The notes under the pieces were generated by a model. The model did not search any database and had not been told where the DNA came from. It saw only the letters and a program-made list of their open reading frames with translations. DNA of 64,000 nucleotides from Ceratodon purpureus (lineage: Eukaryota; Streptophyta; Bryopsida; Pseudoditrichales; Ditrichaceae). Shown here one piece after another: positions 23,766-34,205 of this stretch (position 1 is its first letter; each line of letters begins with the position of its first letter). Made by a program: the position numbers and the translations under genes. The DNA is taken from NCBI GenBank assembly GCA_014871385.1, contig CM026426.1, positions 26,882,265 to 26,946,264 on the forward strand. Reading direction: 5' to 3'.

Positions 23766-26385
23766 CTTTTTTAAAATACAAATGAAAAAAACATATAATG
23801 CTACATCTTCCGACCACATATTACACTAAACCTGTTAATTTCTTTCACCAATTAAAATGAGAACAGCAGTTAATGTAAACATGAATTAAAATACTTCATG
23901 GTATGCAAAGCATCTAAATTCTTCAACGAGTCATTATTCCGTATGCTCCACTGAAGTTAATGTATGTGTCATTTATTCGAATCATTATTTCTGTTGTTTC
24001 TATCGTACGCATTTCAAGGTGGTCTATCATCGCACTCCAAAAGTTCCTTGCAGAAATCGAACTCATCTAAACTTGTTTCAGAAATTGTAATCTAAATAGT
24101 TCTCCGTCTTCTTATTCTCCGCTTTGAATTTTTGTTTTTTTAAATACATAAGTGCTTCTATTATACTTTCATTAAACGGCTTCATATTATCAATTTAATT
24201 CGAGTTACCATCTCTTTATGTACTTTTAACGTTCCTCCCTCTATACAATTTCCACTTTCGAATATTGTTTTCATTTACCTCTTCTTTATTTTCCTCTATG
24301 TTTATTCCCCTCTAGTTTATGCCCTTTTTTTAACGTCTAATTTGTCTAATTTAGAACTTCAACCCTCGAAGCTCCATAAATGTCATTTCGTGAATTTCTT
24401 CCTTTCATATCGTTTTGAACGTTCGTATTTCGATTTATTTCCTCCATGACCCATGTTAAAGTATATTTTACTAATTCGACCACTATTCCACCATTTTACT
24501 AATTCTACCCTACTGCTTTAGTTTTGAATTATATTCTACTAGATGTACCCTACTGCTTTAGTTTTTATTGAGTACTGTACCCCTCTTTCATATATACGTT
24601 TTCAACTCTCCATATATCACTACATCATGGCCGACTTCTATTTCTTGTAATAATTATAATTTCGATACTTTCCCTCTCAAACTATTCTTTATTCGTCTAT
24701 TATTTTGATGGTTCACTCATCTGTTTACTTATGAATATACTTCTACTTCACAGCTTTCCCCAAGTGTATCGATACGTTATTTCTTAATATTACACCCGTC
24801 GTCGTTATAGTTCTAATATTCATATCCGTCCTCAAACCTCTTGTTCTTTGTGTTGTTCATTAATTTAATTAATTACTATTCCGAAACAATACCACCCTAC
24901 TAAACATCGTTCATCAGTATTTTTAGTATTCCAATAATATATATATATATTTCTAAAATTATGTCCCGTCAATATACGTTTTCGTGTAATAATTTTATTT
25001 CTGTACTTGTAGCTCCAAGTATTTCACGTCGTGACTTTTTAATTTTTCCTTGATACAGTATAGTCTATGTGTCTCTATGAATTATCGTGCTTGTTAAATT
25101 CTCTCATTGTGTCATTAGTAAGTGATTACTTTTGTACGTATGTACTATACATTGTACAAGTTAGAATCCAATTCCATATTTATATTTACGTTAAAGTGTA
25201 TATGAATAAACATATATTTGTATAGAGTATAATGTAAATGTGTTACCTAATTTATTTATTTTATTTCATATAAGTTGCAAGGTACAACTCAATTCTGGGC
25301 GTTGGAAACTAGAATTGTTTATAAAAACAATGATTTCAATTTTAGTCGTTCACAAATTGGCATTATTCAGTGACGGTTGAATGTTTTCTGTTTTAATTTT
25401 GTTTTTTACTATTATCCCTTCCTCATCTCATAATGTGAGCTAGTGATTTTTTTTTTTTTTTTTAATGATAACACAGTACTACGGTATGGAAGTTTGTAAA
25501 ATAAAAGACATTAAAGAGCAAGGAGAGTTTTTATATTTCATATAACTCTAAACCAGCCATGAGAAATTAGAATTGGACCATTTGTTATGAAAACAATGAT
25601 TTGAGTTTTATTCCTCCCATGAATTGCATAATCCCAAGAGAATTGAATGTTTGTTTTGGTTTATTTCACTTTATTATTATCTCCAGTTTCTCTCATAATC
25701 TAAACTACTATTTATGTTTTTATTTTTGATTCTACCATAATACTAAAGAACGAGAGTATGTAAAATTAAAGAAATAAAACTGGGGTAAATCATTCCATTA
25801 AAAATTAGAGTCAAAGAATCTATATAAATATTTTCATTGTATACCACTATTCGAGAAGAAATTGGATCTATATTTCTAAGAGATTACCCTAAACCGTAAA
25901 CCGGTGAAATATAAATGCAAATCTCTTAACCATTTAAACGTAAGGTGCACCGCATGAAAAACCAAGTGTGTACATCAATTTATGCGTTGAATTACTTCTA
26001 GTGCATTCTCTCCGCGATGTTCCTCTTATCATATTGTTGTTGACATTTACTCTTTTGATTCGTTAGTATAAAATGTTAATTCATTACCGTATGCTAAAAC
26101 ATGAGTAACTTCGTTTCTTTAAATGACAATTGGTAAAAACTGTTTTAGTGTACCCACAATGTTTACGGTTCTTTCCATTCAATAGGATATATATTCTTCT
26201 TCATAAACGTGTTCACATTATTTGTAGATCCTAGGGGGTTATCCACCCCCAAAGAACCAAAATATCACATAGTTCATTGGATCCCAATTTCAAACGTCGA
26301 CCCCACCTCCCCGATCACAGGATCTTCAGGACATTCCCCACAATATCCGGGATATGTCTGAATTTTCCATTTGTAGGAGATATGC
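23766..26385. other. AT-rich non-coding centre of hAT-A
   Basis: About 2.6 kb of strongly AT-rich sequence with no credible gene, lying between GC arrays A2 and A3. A unit ending in TACCCTACTGCTTTAGTTTT occurs twice (about 24503-24526 and 24546-24569). A TA run lies at 24938-24950 and a T run at 25447-25464. The contrast with the flanking GC arrays is extreme. hAT-B has a T-rich centre in a comparable position. Confidence 0.6.
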
Positions 26386-26388
26386 TGT

Positions 26389-26416
26389 CCAAACAATCCC
26401 AAGTGGGATTGTTTGG
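26389..26416. repeat. Perfect 13-bp inverted repeat at the border of array A3
   Basis: CCAAACAATCCCA, two spacer bases, then its exact inverse complement TGGGATTGTTTGG. It sits where the AT-rich centre gives way to a G-rich strand and array A3. It may be a hairpin or protein-binding site; the function is unknown. Confidence 0.6.
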
Positions 26417-26499
26417 GACAAGAAGGAGGGGGGAGAGTAAGGGAGGAGAGGGGGGAGGAGAGGAGAGAAAACACAAGGGGAGGGGAGTTCCTTCGACCC

Positions 26500-27080
26500 T
26501 CCCCCCCCCCCGGCCGTCCCCGGGGACGGCCACGGCCGACCCCGCGTGGACGGCCGTCGCCCACGGCCGTCGGATCTTCTCCGACGAGAAGATCCTACGG
26601 CTGCGGACGACGGCCGTCCACGCGGGGACGGCCGCGGCCGACCCCGCGTGGACGGCCGTCGTCGACACCGCGGTCGCAGCCCCCCGACCCCGGGGTCGGC
26701 CGCGGCCGTCCCCGCGGGGTCGGACAAGGCCGTCCCCGGGGACGGCCACGGCCGACCCCGCGGTCGGAAGGTCCGTCCGCGTGGACGGCCGTGGCCGACC
26801 GCGGGGTGGAGCACGGCCGTCCCCGCGGGGTCGGACAAGGCCGTCCCCGCGGGGTTCAGCACGTCCGTCCCCGGGGACGCCCGTCGACGTGGTCGGCCGT
26901 CCCGACCGCGGGGCGGCGGTCCACCGACGCACCCTTTGGGGAGCGGTCGCGCCCGCACGACCGGTCGCGGCCGCGATCGTGGACGGCCGCGACCGCTCCC
27001 GCGACGGACCAGTTACGGCCGTTGGATTCTCCATTCCCCGAGATCCAACGGCCGTAGGGGGGCCGTCGTTTGACCTAACT
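26500..27080 (+). promoter_or_regulatory. GC-rich array A3 upstream of the N-domain gene
   Basis: About 580 bases of GGCCGTCC, CCGCGG and GACGGCC motifs, same type as A1, A2 and A4. A GATCTTC...GAAGATC inverted unit lies around 26572-26594. The array ends shortly before the TATA-like stem at 27097-27119 (arms GGGCCAGC and GCTGGCCC, loop ATAAATG). Confidence 0.7.
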
Positions 27081-27454
27081 GGCTGCCTAGGGGTTCGGGC
27101 CAGCATAAATGGCTGGCCCTTCTTCCTTTTTCTTCACTTGGGTGCTCGTGCTACATGTGCTGGATTTACTTCAGCTCAGTTGCGTTCCTCCAAGCTTTTA
27201 CTACTTCCCCACGGGTTATCGTGGGATTGTGTTTAGGGTTGTCAGCACCGTTTGTTGGTTATTATGAAACCAACAAACTAGTGCTTCATACCTACGGTTT
27301 CTAGGTAGGAATTTGGGGTTTTGTTTTGGTCCTTATGCACTAGATATATACGAGATTAAATCAACTTTTATACGGTGGGGAGAAGTTACAGGCATTGTTA
27401 CGAGGTTGGTACGATACACGGTATTCACAGCTACTCGCTTACCGGACTTTCGCC

Positions 27455-28957
27455 ATGCCTCGTAACGACCGGGGAGGACCCTCCACTCCTAAAAGGAAAC
27501 ACCCCTTGGATCCATACGCTACGAATGACCCTGATTGTGTAGCAGAGATTGGATGGGAGGGGGAACCATCACCATGGCGGATGGTAACTTGCAAGGAATA
27601 TGTCAAGATGAAGCACCTCATGAAGTTGATCCCAGTACATCTACGTACCGAGGTTGCGGAGAAACAAGCAACACGGGGAGAGATCAAGATCGACAATTGT
27701 GAAAGTAATCATTTCAAAATTCGATACAAGGAGGTTTTTCGAGCAGCACAAATCCAGAACTCCCGACCTCATATTATGTTGTATTCGAATATGGCAATGG
27801 TGTGGGCGGAGATAGTCTTACATAAGAGGGTTGACTGGACCACAGTCTTGGGCCTGAGGACAGATAAAATGAACGGAGACAACATGGATCTTGTAACAGA
27901 CTGGAGTGGACATAGCGATTGTCCCCCATTACATATTTCAAACCGTCGGAGTCCACCGGCACAAGATGCAGGAATACAAACTCTAGCCATCGAATATAAT
28001 GATGAGGAACAGGAGAGACGTCGTTTAAGCTATGATGATGAAGACAACTATCGAGGGCGTCGCTCAAACGAAAATCCCAGGAATCGCAGAGGGCATCGTG
28101 CCAGAGAGTCATCACGTACCAACCATGAGGAGTATGGACAAAGCTCTGCCCACGGGGGACACCGTTCGCTAGATCGTCAGGACATGGGACCCCACGAACA
28201 AGGCTATGGCCACGGGGAACCGGAAGGAGCTGATTTACCCTTTGACTTTGCAGATGGTGCGTATGGACCCTATGGGGGACGACCGTGGCCAGATTATGCA
28301 ACGGGATCAAGATACTTTAGTAACTATGACGACGGCTGGTCGGAAATACCGAGTCCTCCAAGGAGTGCTAGTCCGCGCCATCGAACACCTCCGAGAGAGG
28401 TACCTCACGGTTATTCCCCTGATCGCGAAGAAGATACGCAGAGACTGGGACGTGATGATTACGCAACTCCCCCTCCATACCGCGGATATGGTGGTCATGG
28501 TACCCCATCTGCCCTATTTGCAGAAGATGATTACAGATCATCTTCGCGGACTCCGCCTGGAATATTTCCTCCACCTCTAGGTTATCACACCGACGGTACT
28601 GATCACAATAGCGGGGACAACCGCAACGTACTTCATCGCGATGACAGAGTACCACCTCCTCCTTTTGGATACCCTCCCGGTCGAGTTGTAAGAGATAGCT
28701 ATTTTGAGGAAGAACTAGAGTTGGAGCGAACAAGGCAAAATTACGTACTACAGATGGAGAATCATGCGTTTCACCTTAGACGGGATAATCGAAGATTGAT
28801 GGAGGAGAGAGAGAGACTTCTGAGAGCCTCCACAAATTCTGCAAGGCACGGGCCACAAGAAACGTATGATCGGGGAGGTCCAAGCGAACTCCCCAATGAT
28901 GGGAACTATTATCATCCATATGACTACAATGGATTAGGGTGGAGGGGAGACTATTAG
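27455..28957 (+). CDS. N-domain protein of hAT-A with long disordered tail
   Basis: About 500 residues from ATG 27455. The first 150 residues carry the same unnamed domain as the RING-like proteins: CKEYVKMKHLMKLIP, a KIRYKEVFRAAQ segment, then MVWAEIVLHKRVDW. After this comes a long low-complexity region rich in Arg, Gly, Tyr, Asp, Pro and Ser (about residues 210-430). A helical, probably coiled-coil C-terminus follows (EEELELERTRQNYVLQMEN, RLMEERERLL). There is no RING finger. It is open throughout, the only undamaged gene in hAT-A. It has its own array, A3, and converges on the kinase-like gene. It could be a nucleic-acid-binding or scaffold protein; function unknown. Confidence 0.75.
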   Translation: MPRNDRGGPSTPKRKHPLDPYATNDPDCVAEIGWEGEPSPWRMVTCKEYVKMKHLMKLIPVHLRTEVAEKQATRGEIKIDNCESNHFKIRYKEVFRAAQIQNSRPHIMLYSNMAMVWAEIVLHKRVDWTTVLGLRTDKMNGDNMDLVTDWSGHSDCPPLHISNRRSPPAQDAGIQTLAIEYNDEEQERRRLSYDDEDNYRGRRSNENPRNRRGHRARESSRTNHEEYGQSSAHGGHRSLDRQDMGPHEQGYGHGEPEGADLPFDFADGAYGPYGGRPWPDYATGSRYFSNYDDGWSEIPSPPRSASPRHRTPPREVPHGYSPDREEDTQRLGRDDYATPPPYRGYGGHGTPSALFAEDDYRSSSRTPPGIFPPPLGYHTDGTDHNSGDNRNVLHRDDRVPPPPFGYPPGRVVRDSYFEEELELERTRQNYVLQMENHAFHLRRDNRRLMEERERLLRASTNSARHGPQETYDRGGPSELPNDGNYYHPYDYNGLGWRGDY

Positions 28958-29907
28958 AATGGGGTGCATGGTAGTACTTTCTACAGCATCGGAGCGTACC
29001 GAGACTTTAATGTGGACTTCGCATATTACAAATTTACAACGGAAAGTAAAAGATGCAAGCATAGTATGTACGTAGTTTGCAGTTTTGTAGATGGAGGTTT
29101 AAAATGTACGGACTCAAGAATACAGGCACGTGCGACATTTTGCAAGTAGAATAGATATAATTAGTGTTTTAGAGTGTAGTTGTGTTATCTTTTATATTGT
29201 AGTTGTCTTCACATTTGAAAGGAATTTACCTTTTTAATATTCTTGTAGCCGTATTCGAAGTGCACATTACTATCAATATCACTATTTTTAAAATGACAAC
29301 TTCCTATTGACATGGGTTACGAGTCTACAGCTTACGAGCACTAGAATATAATGAATCTCAAGACAAGTATGCAAAATAATTTTCAATTATTTTTTTGGCT
29401 AAATTAATAAGAATATCGTGAATGATATTTTTTGATGGATGCATATTTATATCTAAGGTATTTGTTTGTACAGGGGATTATGAGCAATCACGTTTTGCGG
29501 CCCTTACGCTTTCGTCTTCACGAAAAGAACTTGAGTATACGCTTGCCAATATTTGTAAGAATAAAAATTACAAAGCATAACGGTTACAATTCACATATCG
29601 CATAATTTTCATAATTAGAATTGAGAGTATCGACTTTTAGCTAGATGTGTGGAGCCAATCCGTTTTCCTCATAATACAAGGGGTAGAAATAGACCAATCT
29701 TAGTACAGAGACCATATTTGAACCAAATGCAAGTAAACTTTATAAACAAAATATTGACCGGTGTACAGAAATTGAGATTCCAACATCTCATAATAATATA
29801 GAGTGTAAATATGACTATTCACTACTAAGAGCTATGCCCGCCGTCCGGTAACAAAAAAAACATTATGCTTTTATAGGAATACGGAAAGGTAGATATGTAA
29901 CTCCATA
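28958..29907. other. AT-rich intergenic region between convergent genes
   Basis: This separates the 3' ends of the N-domain gene and the kinase-like gene. It is AT-rich with only short, unsupported frames. No gene is seen. Confidence 0.5.
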
Positions 29908-31383
29908 TCAGTAACCCTCGCGATAGTGCTCGATGGGAGTGGGCCAGTTGTATGTATCTCTGAAACGGTTAATAAGATGTCCGAGTCCACCAATAGTTCC
30001 TCTGTTGTTTTGGCAAACTCTCTCAAGGTAACCTTCGAAAACCATTGCGAGTTCTCCGATATTCTGGAAATGGCGTGTTTCTACTGGCTCGGCTTCGTGG
30101 TATGCCGTGCACATGTTGCCCCTGTTGATCTTCGCCGCTATCTTCGCAGCTGCGAAATCCTCCGATGCAACCGTCAAATCTGGAATGATTTGAATATCTT
30201 GGTTTTCCTTGTGTACGTATACCACGCGAGGATCCACCCAGTATCGCCTCCTCATAGTCTCCTCCTTCTGATGGACACTCTAAAAAACCCAAGGCGACCT
30301 TCTGTTCTCTAGTGTCTTCGTCATCAAGCCCCAATCACAAACCCCGATGTAGATCTTGGACTCATCTTCCGGAAAGTGAAGTAGGATGTTGTCCGGTGAC
30401 AAGTCATTGTGGAGGTAACCGTATTTGTGTACGGCATCTATGATGTTACACAATGCCCAAGCAAGCTCTGTACGCTTACTTCGGAAAAGTTGGAGACGCT
30501 TCCCTAGAATCGGACTGTCCTCTGCATTTTCTCTGAAGATGTAGTCGATGGGGAGGTCACCCGCGGCCTCGTCGTCTCTCTATAGCATGGCTCGAAGGGT
30601 CCCACCGTTCCACCAGTACATGAATCCCACATGTTCTAACTGATGAATGGCCATGAAGCGGATGACACCAGGATGGGGAATCCTTATCGCAAGAGATTCA
30701 TTGTTGTGGTCCACACGTGCCAAATCCGGCCTCATAGACCAATTGAGCGGCCGTTTCTCAGCAAACTCCCAGTACGGTGGGATTTGCGGGTTTCCTTCGA
30801 TACGAACCCTACGTATGGTAGCATAACCACCTCTCTGGACTTCCTTGTCCAAGTAATAGAAAACTGCAAAGTCTGCCAAGATAGTCAAATGCCGTTTACG
30901 TAAGTCAGCCGCCGTCTCCATCCCAATCGGAGAATTCCACCAAGTAATAGACGCCCGTCGATGCTTTCTTGAGCTATGGGGCGCCATTAGTCTCGTGAAG
31001 CAATCTGCCTTTGCAATAGTATCCTTGAAGGCCTGGACTCCCCCCCTTTGCGCCTTTGCATACTTAGTAATAACCTCTTTAGCATTCCATAACGCATCGT
31101 GTGCACGTTGTGACACGAAATGATCGTAACCAGGCTTCTGTGTATCCGAATGCCAGCACGGATCCATCAAACGATCCCTAATCTTTGTCTCCATCTCTGA
31201 CTTGAATTTCCAGGGCCCATCTTCCTCATACCGAACGTAACCACTATTCAATGAAACAAGGGTATTCTCCTGGTAAAATTCCACGATGAATGCCACAATA
31301 TAATCCTTGCAACGTAAGCTCGGCATGTCATCGAATTTGTTCGCCCATTCCCCCACATTCTTCTGCTTCTTATTCTTCGGCAT
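29908..31383 (-). CDS. Protein-kinase-like protein of hAT-A, with two in-frame TAG codons
   Basis: Read from ATG 31383, one frame runs for about 490 codons apart from TAG at about 30582 and about 30266. Parts in order: an N-terminal region of about 190 residues shared with the hAT-B protein; a Gly-rich loop (RGGYATIRRVRI); a probable VAIK-like Lys (FAEK); IPHPGVIRFMAI; WWNGGTLR; the catalytic loop YLHNDLSPDNILLHF with HxD and Asn; the metal-binding triad as CDWG; then WVDPRVV at the APE position. The fold is eukaryotic-kinase-like, with DWG in place of DFG. A4 is its promoter array. Substrates are unknown. The TAG codons make this copy inactive unless read through. Confidence 0.75.
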
Positions 31384-31642
31384 CGTGGAAAGCCTTCAAG
31401 GCTTCAAGAAATCGTAACCGCAACTCCAAAGAAACCGTCAATTCCCACAATGATTAATAAGAGCAATACAAATCCAAAGGGTTTTGAAAAAAACCGTTTA
31501 AAAATTCGAAAAGTCCCCCCCCTCCCCAAATGAAGGACCCCTTTCCTCCCGGTGAGAACGACCAACGGAGAAGGATCAAGTCCCCCACCAGTAGCAATCA
31601 GCCTCACTCGAAAAGGGAGAAAAAAGGTAAAAAATGAAGAGG

Positions 31643-31669
31643 CGGCTTCCCCTTATATAGGGGAAGCCG
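31643..31669 (-). promoter_or_regulatory. TATA box in a perfect stem, kinase-like gene of hAT-A
   Basis: Arms CGGCTTCCCCT and AGGGGAAGCCG (11 bp each, perfect) enclose TATAT. The stem lies about 270 bases before the start codon at 31383. The leader then carries a G run followed by ACTTTTCGAATTTTTAAAC on the minus strand, like that of the RING-like gene. Confidence 0.7.
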
Positions 31670-32400
31670 ACCTCGCGGCCGTCCCCACGGCCGTCCCCAC
31701 GGCCGTCCCCGCGGCCGTCCGATCGGGCGCGACTCCGCCCGAAGGCGCCGGCCGTCCGATCGGACGGCCGCGTCGGGCGATGGCGCCGCGTGGCCGTCTC
31801 CGCGGTCGGCCCCGTCTGCACGCGGTCGGCCACGCGGACGGCCGTGTCTCCCCGCGGTCGCCCACGCGGACGGCCGCGGGATCGGACGGCCCTCCGCGGC
31901 GGCCATGGTCGCCCGCGGAGGGCCGTCCGATCCAGTGGCCGTCCCCGCCGCCGACCGCGGAGACGGCCGCCCGATCGGACGGCCCACCCAGGCCGACCAT
32001 GGCTGCCGCGGGCCGTCCGATCCCGCGGCCGTCGCCGTTGCCGACCGCGGGGACGGCCACGGGGACGGCCGCGGGATCGGACGGCCCGCGGTCGGCCGCG
32101 CCGATCGAGCGGTCCCCAATGGCCTGCGCCGGGATCGATCCGGGCCGTCGGATCCCGCGGCCGTCCCCGAGGCCGTCCCCGCGGTCGGCCGCGGCGACGG
32201 CCGTGGGATCCGACGGCCCTGGAGGGACGCCCACATCCGACGGCCCGCGATGTGCCAGCACGGCCGCATCTTGGCCGTCGGATCGACGTGCAGCCGTCTG
32301 CAACGACCCCGCGGCCGTCTCCGCGGCCGTCCCCGCGGCCGTCCCCGCGAACGGACGGCCGAGATGAGGCGTGGTGGCGGGATCGGCCGATCGGACGGCT
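31670..32400 (-). promoter_or_regulatory. GC-rich array A4 upstream of the kinase-like gene
   Basis: About 730 bases of repeated GCGGCCGTCC, CCGCGG and GGGATCGGACGG units, the longest array in hAT-A. It abuts the subterminal GGACGTCC copies and the right terminal repeat. It serves the minus-strand kinase-like gene by position. Confidence 0.7.
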
Positions 32401-32510
32401 GGGGAATGTTTTTACCCCTCCGGGGTCGCAAAATTATTACCGCGGCGTAATTCTCGAGCGTCGGGGACGCCACGTCCGGGACGGGGGACGTCCGGGTCGG
32501 ACGTCTATTT

Positions 32511-32529
32511 GAACAACCCTGACTATACT
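32511..32529 (-). repeat. hAT-A right end: terminal inverted repeat and target duplication
   Basis: ACAACCCTG ends at 32521 and is followed by ACTATACT, the right copy of the duplicated target. The CACTA frame resumes at once. Confidence 0.85.
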
Positions 32530-33145
32530 CGAAAATCAGTAAAGGTAAATTGACAGGGTTAAAATCGCATGACTACCTCGTTCTTTTACACGATATTCTG
32601 CCTCTATGTCTTAGGAATATTGGGGATCCTACGACTACCGCGGCCATAGTCCGATTAAGTAGGAAATTTCGCAAAATATGTTCCAAATCTGTCGATGTGG
32701 ATACTAGGGAGATTCTCTTTGAAAAATGTGCAGAAATACTGTGTTTGTTGGAGAAAGAATTCCCCCCAGTTTTCTTTGACATCATGGTCCATCTGACAAA
32801 ACACTTAGTACAAAAGCTATTCCTGTGTGGCCTAATACATGTGAGATGGATGTACCCATTTGAAAGGTATCTCAAGACTTTGAAGGTGTTCGTCTAAAAC
32901 TTGGCTAAGCCAAAGGGATGTATGGCAAAAGGCTATGAGGTAGAAGAGGCTTGCGGTTCTGTGGGGGAATTTGTGTCAGAGAATGTTGGTTCCTTTAGAA
33001 GATTGTGGGACTCTGTTGAAGACCCTATCCAGAACAACGTAGAACTTGAACGACGTCCGAAACGGCGTGTTTTGGATTTGGTGATGCGTCATCAAATGCG
33101 TTCCTTCTTTCTGGAAAATGCGGACATACTGGAGCCTTACCGACT
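32522..33145 (+). pseudogene. CACTA-2 transposase exon, right half
   Basis: It continues the DUF4218-like domain cut at 15749: a SHDYLVLLHDILP block, FFDIMVHLTKHL, GLIHVRWMYPFERYLKTLK, then KPKGCMAKGY, and ends at a GTAAGC donor. One in-frame TAA lies at about 32895, just after the LK.FV position where copy 1 reads LKSLVRNK. Reading across the two flanks of hAT-A with one target copy gives an unbroken family match, which proves the insertion. Confidence 0.85.
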
Positions 33146-33388
33146 GTAAGCATTTCATTTTCTTTTTATTTTTTTCCTCTAGTTCACAACATAGCAATTA
33201 CATCAGCTAGTGTTATTATGAGTTGCTAGAGAGTCCTGTTTTTTTTCTTATCCCAGCATTCCATTTTGTCACATCTGATGGCAAAGGCATATTGTTGTCG
33301 TCAGATGTATTGCCACACGACCTTTTAGTGATGGTCATAAATAAAACTGCCCACTCTAACAGACATTCTCTCGGATTCTTAATTGCAG

Positions 33389-34205
33389 CCAGTACGCCGA
33401 AGTTACTCAGGAGAGGGCAAATGCTAGACAACAGTGGCGGTCAAGACACTATGCTCGCGCCGGGGCAAGAGCTCCGAACTTCCCACCCCACTTGTCAGAG
33501 ATACAACCTTTTCCAGAATGGCTGCGTGATACTGTACAGGCTCAAATACTCACTGACATGTATGTGGACGAAATGGTGGAAGCCATCTCCAAGTTTCCAT
33601 TACTGGTGGCCAAAAAATACTGCAGTTTATATTCTTACGGGTACCATCTACGAGTGCAAAGTGCGGAAGAACATTTGAAGACGTGTGACTCTGGCATTGC
33701 AGGTACATTCATCAGAGCCTGTAGAGCCGGTGTTGGAGATAGAAACATCGTTGTGGCTCCTGTTGAATACGTCGGATCACTGGATGAAATAATAGAGTTG
33801 GACTATGGTATATTCACTCAAGTTGTACTGGTTGCTTTGTGGATAAAAGCGAACTACAGGGGTACAAATGCTACTATGAAAAGGGACAGATGGGGGTTTA
33901 CCTTGGCCAATTTCAACAAGATAATTGACTTTGGTGAAGATTCATTTGCCTTACCTTCCCATGTTCAGCAAGTATTTTTTTCAGATTGCTCTGAAACTCC
34001 AGAATGGCGGGTTGTAATACGGACAGAACCTAGGGGGCGTAGAGTTGTAGCTTCTGCAACAGACAGAGAAGAGGGGCAGCTATTTCAACTTGGTAGAGAT
34101 GATGAATTTGAAGGTCTACAAATTCCAGTAAATATATCCGAAGATCTTCCTCCACGAACTGAAGAAGGCAGAGTGCTTCTGCGGAAAACCTGTTTGGGAA
34201 TCTAG
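33389..34205 (+). pseudogene. CACTA-2 transposase, C-terminal exon
   Basis: An acceptor TTGCAG ends at 33388 and the frame continues in phase from the exon ending at 33145. It contains PFPEWLRDTV (copy 1: PFADWIEERV), a YGYHLRV motif, a LDYGIF..VVLVALWIK block, RWGFTLANF, and VFFSDCSETPEWRVV, matching VYFVDDPYNEEWKVV in copy 1. It ends in an acidic tail. Open throughout, but part of a dead gene. Confidence 0.75.

Larger units (their letters stand above)
15750..32521. mobile_element. hAT-A: 16.8-kb multigene hAT-type transposon
   Basis: It is bounded by CAGGGTTGT inverted repeats and a near-perfect 8-bp duplication inside a CACTA exon. Subterminal arrays of GGACGTCC occur at both ends (15778-15825 and 32468-32510). 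Four genes form two convergent pairs: hAT transposase (+) against the RING-like gene (-), then the N-domain gene (+) against the kinase-like gene (-). A GC-rich array with TATA box sits at the 5' side of each gene, and a 2.5-kb AT-rich segment lies between the two pairs. Frame breaks and in-frame TAG codons in the transposase, RING-like and kinase-like genes say this copy is no longer autonomous. Known plant hAT elements are mostly a few kb with one gene; this size and cargo are unusual. Confidence 0.88.

Noticed and set aside
15776-32400. CpG-rich arrays as CRISPR or bacterial repeats
   Set aside because: No regular repeat-spacer spacing; the context is eukaryotic with spliced genes.
23190-32512. 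Long Arg/Pro/Gly-rich open frames on both strands across the GC arrays
   Set aside because: They follow from near-absence of A/T and hence of stop codons. Overlapping frames on both strands have the same biased composition and no motifs.
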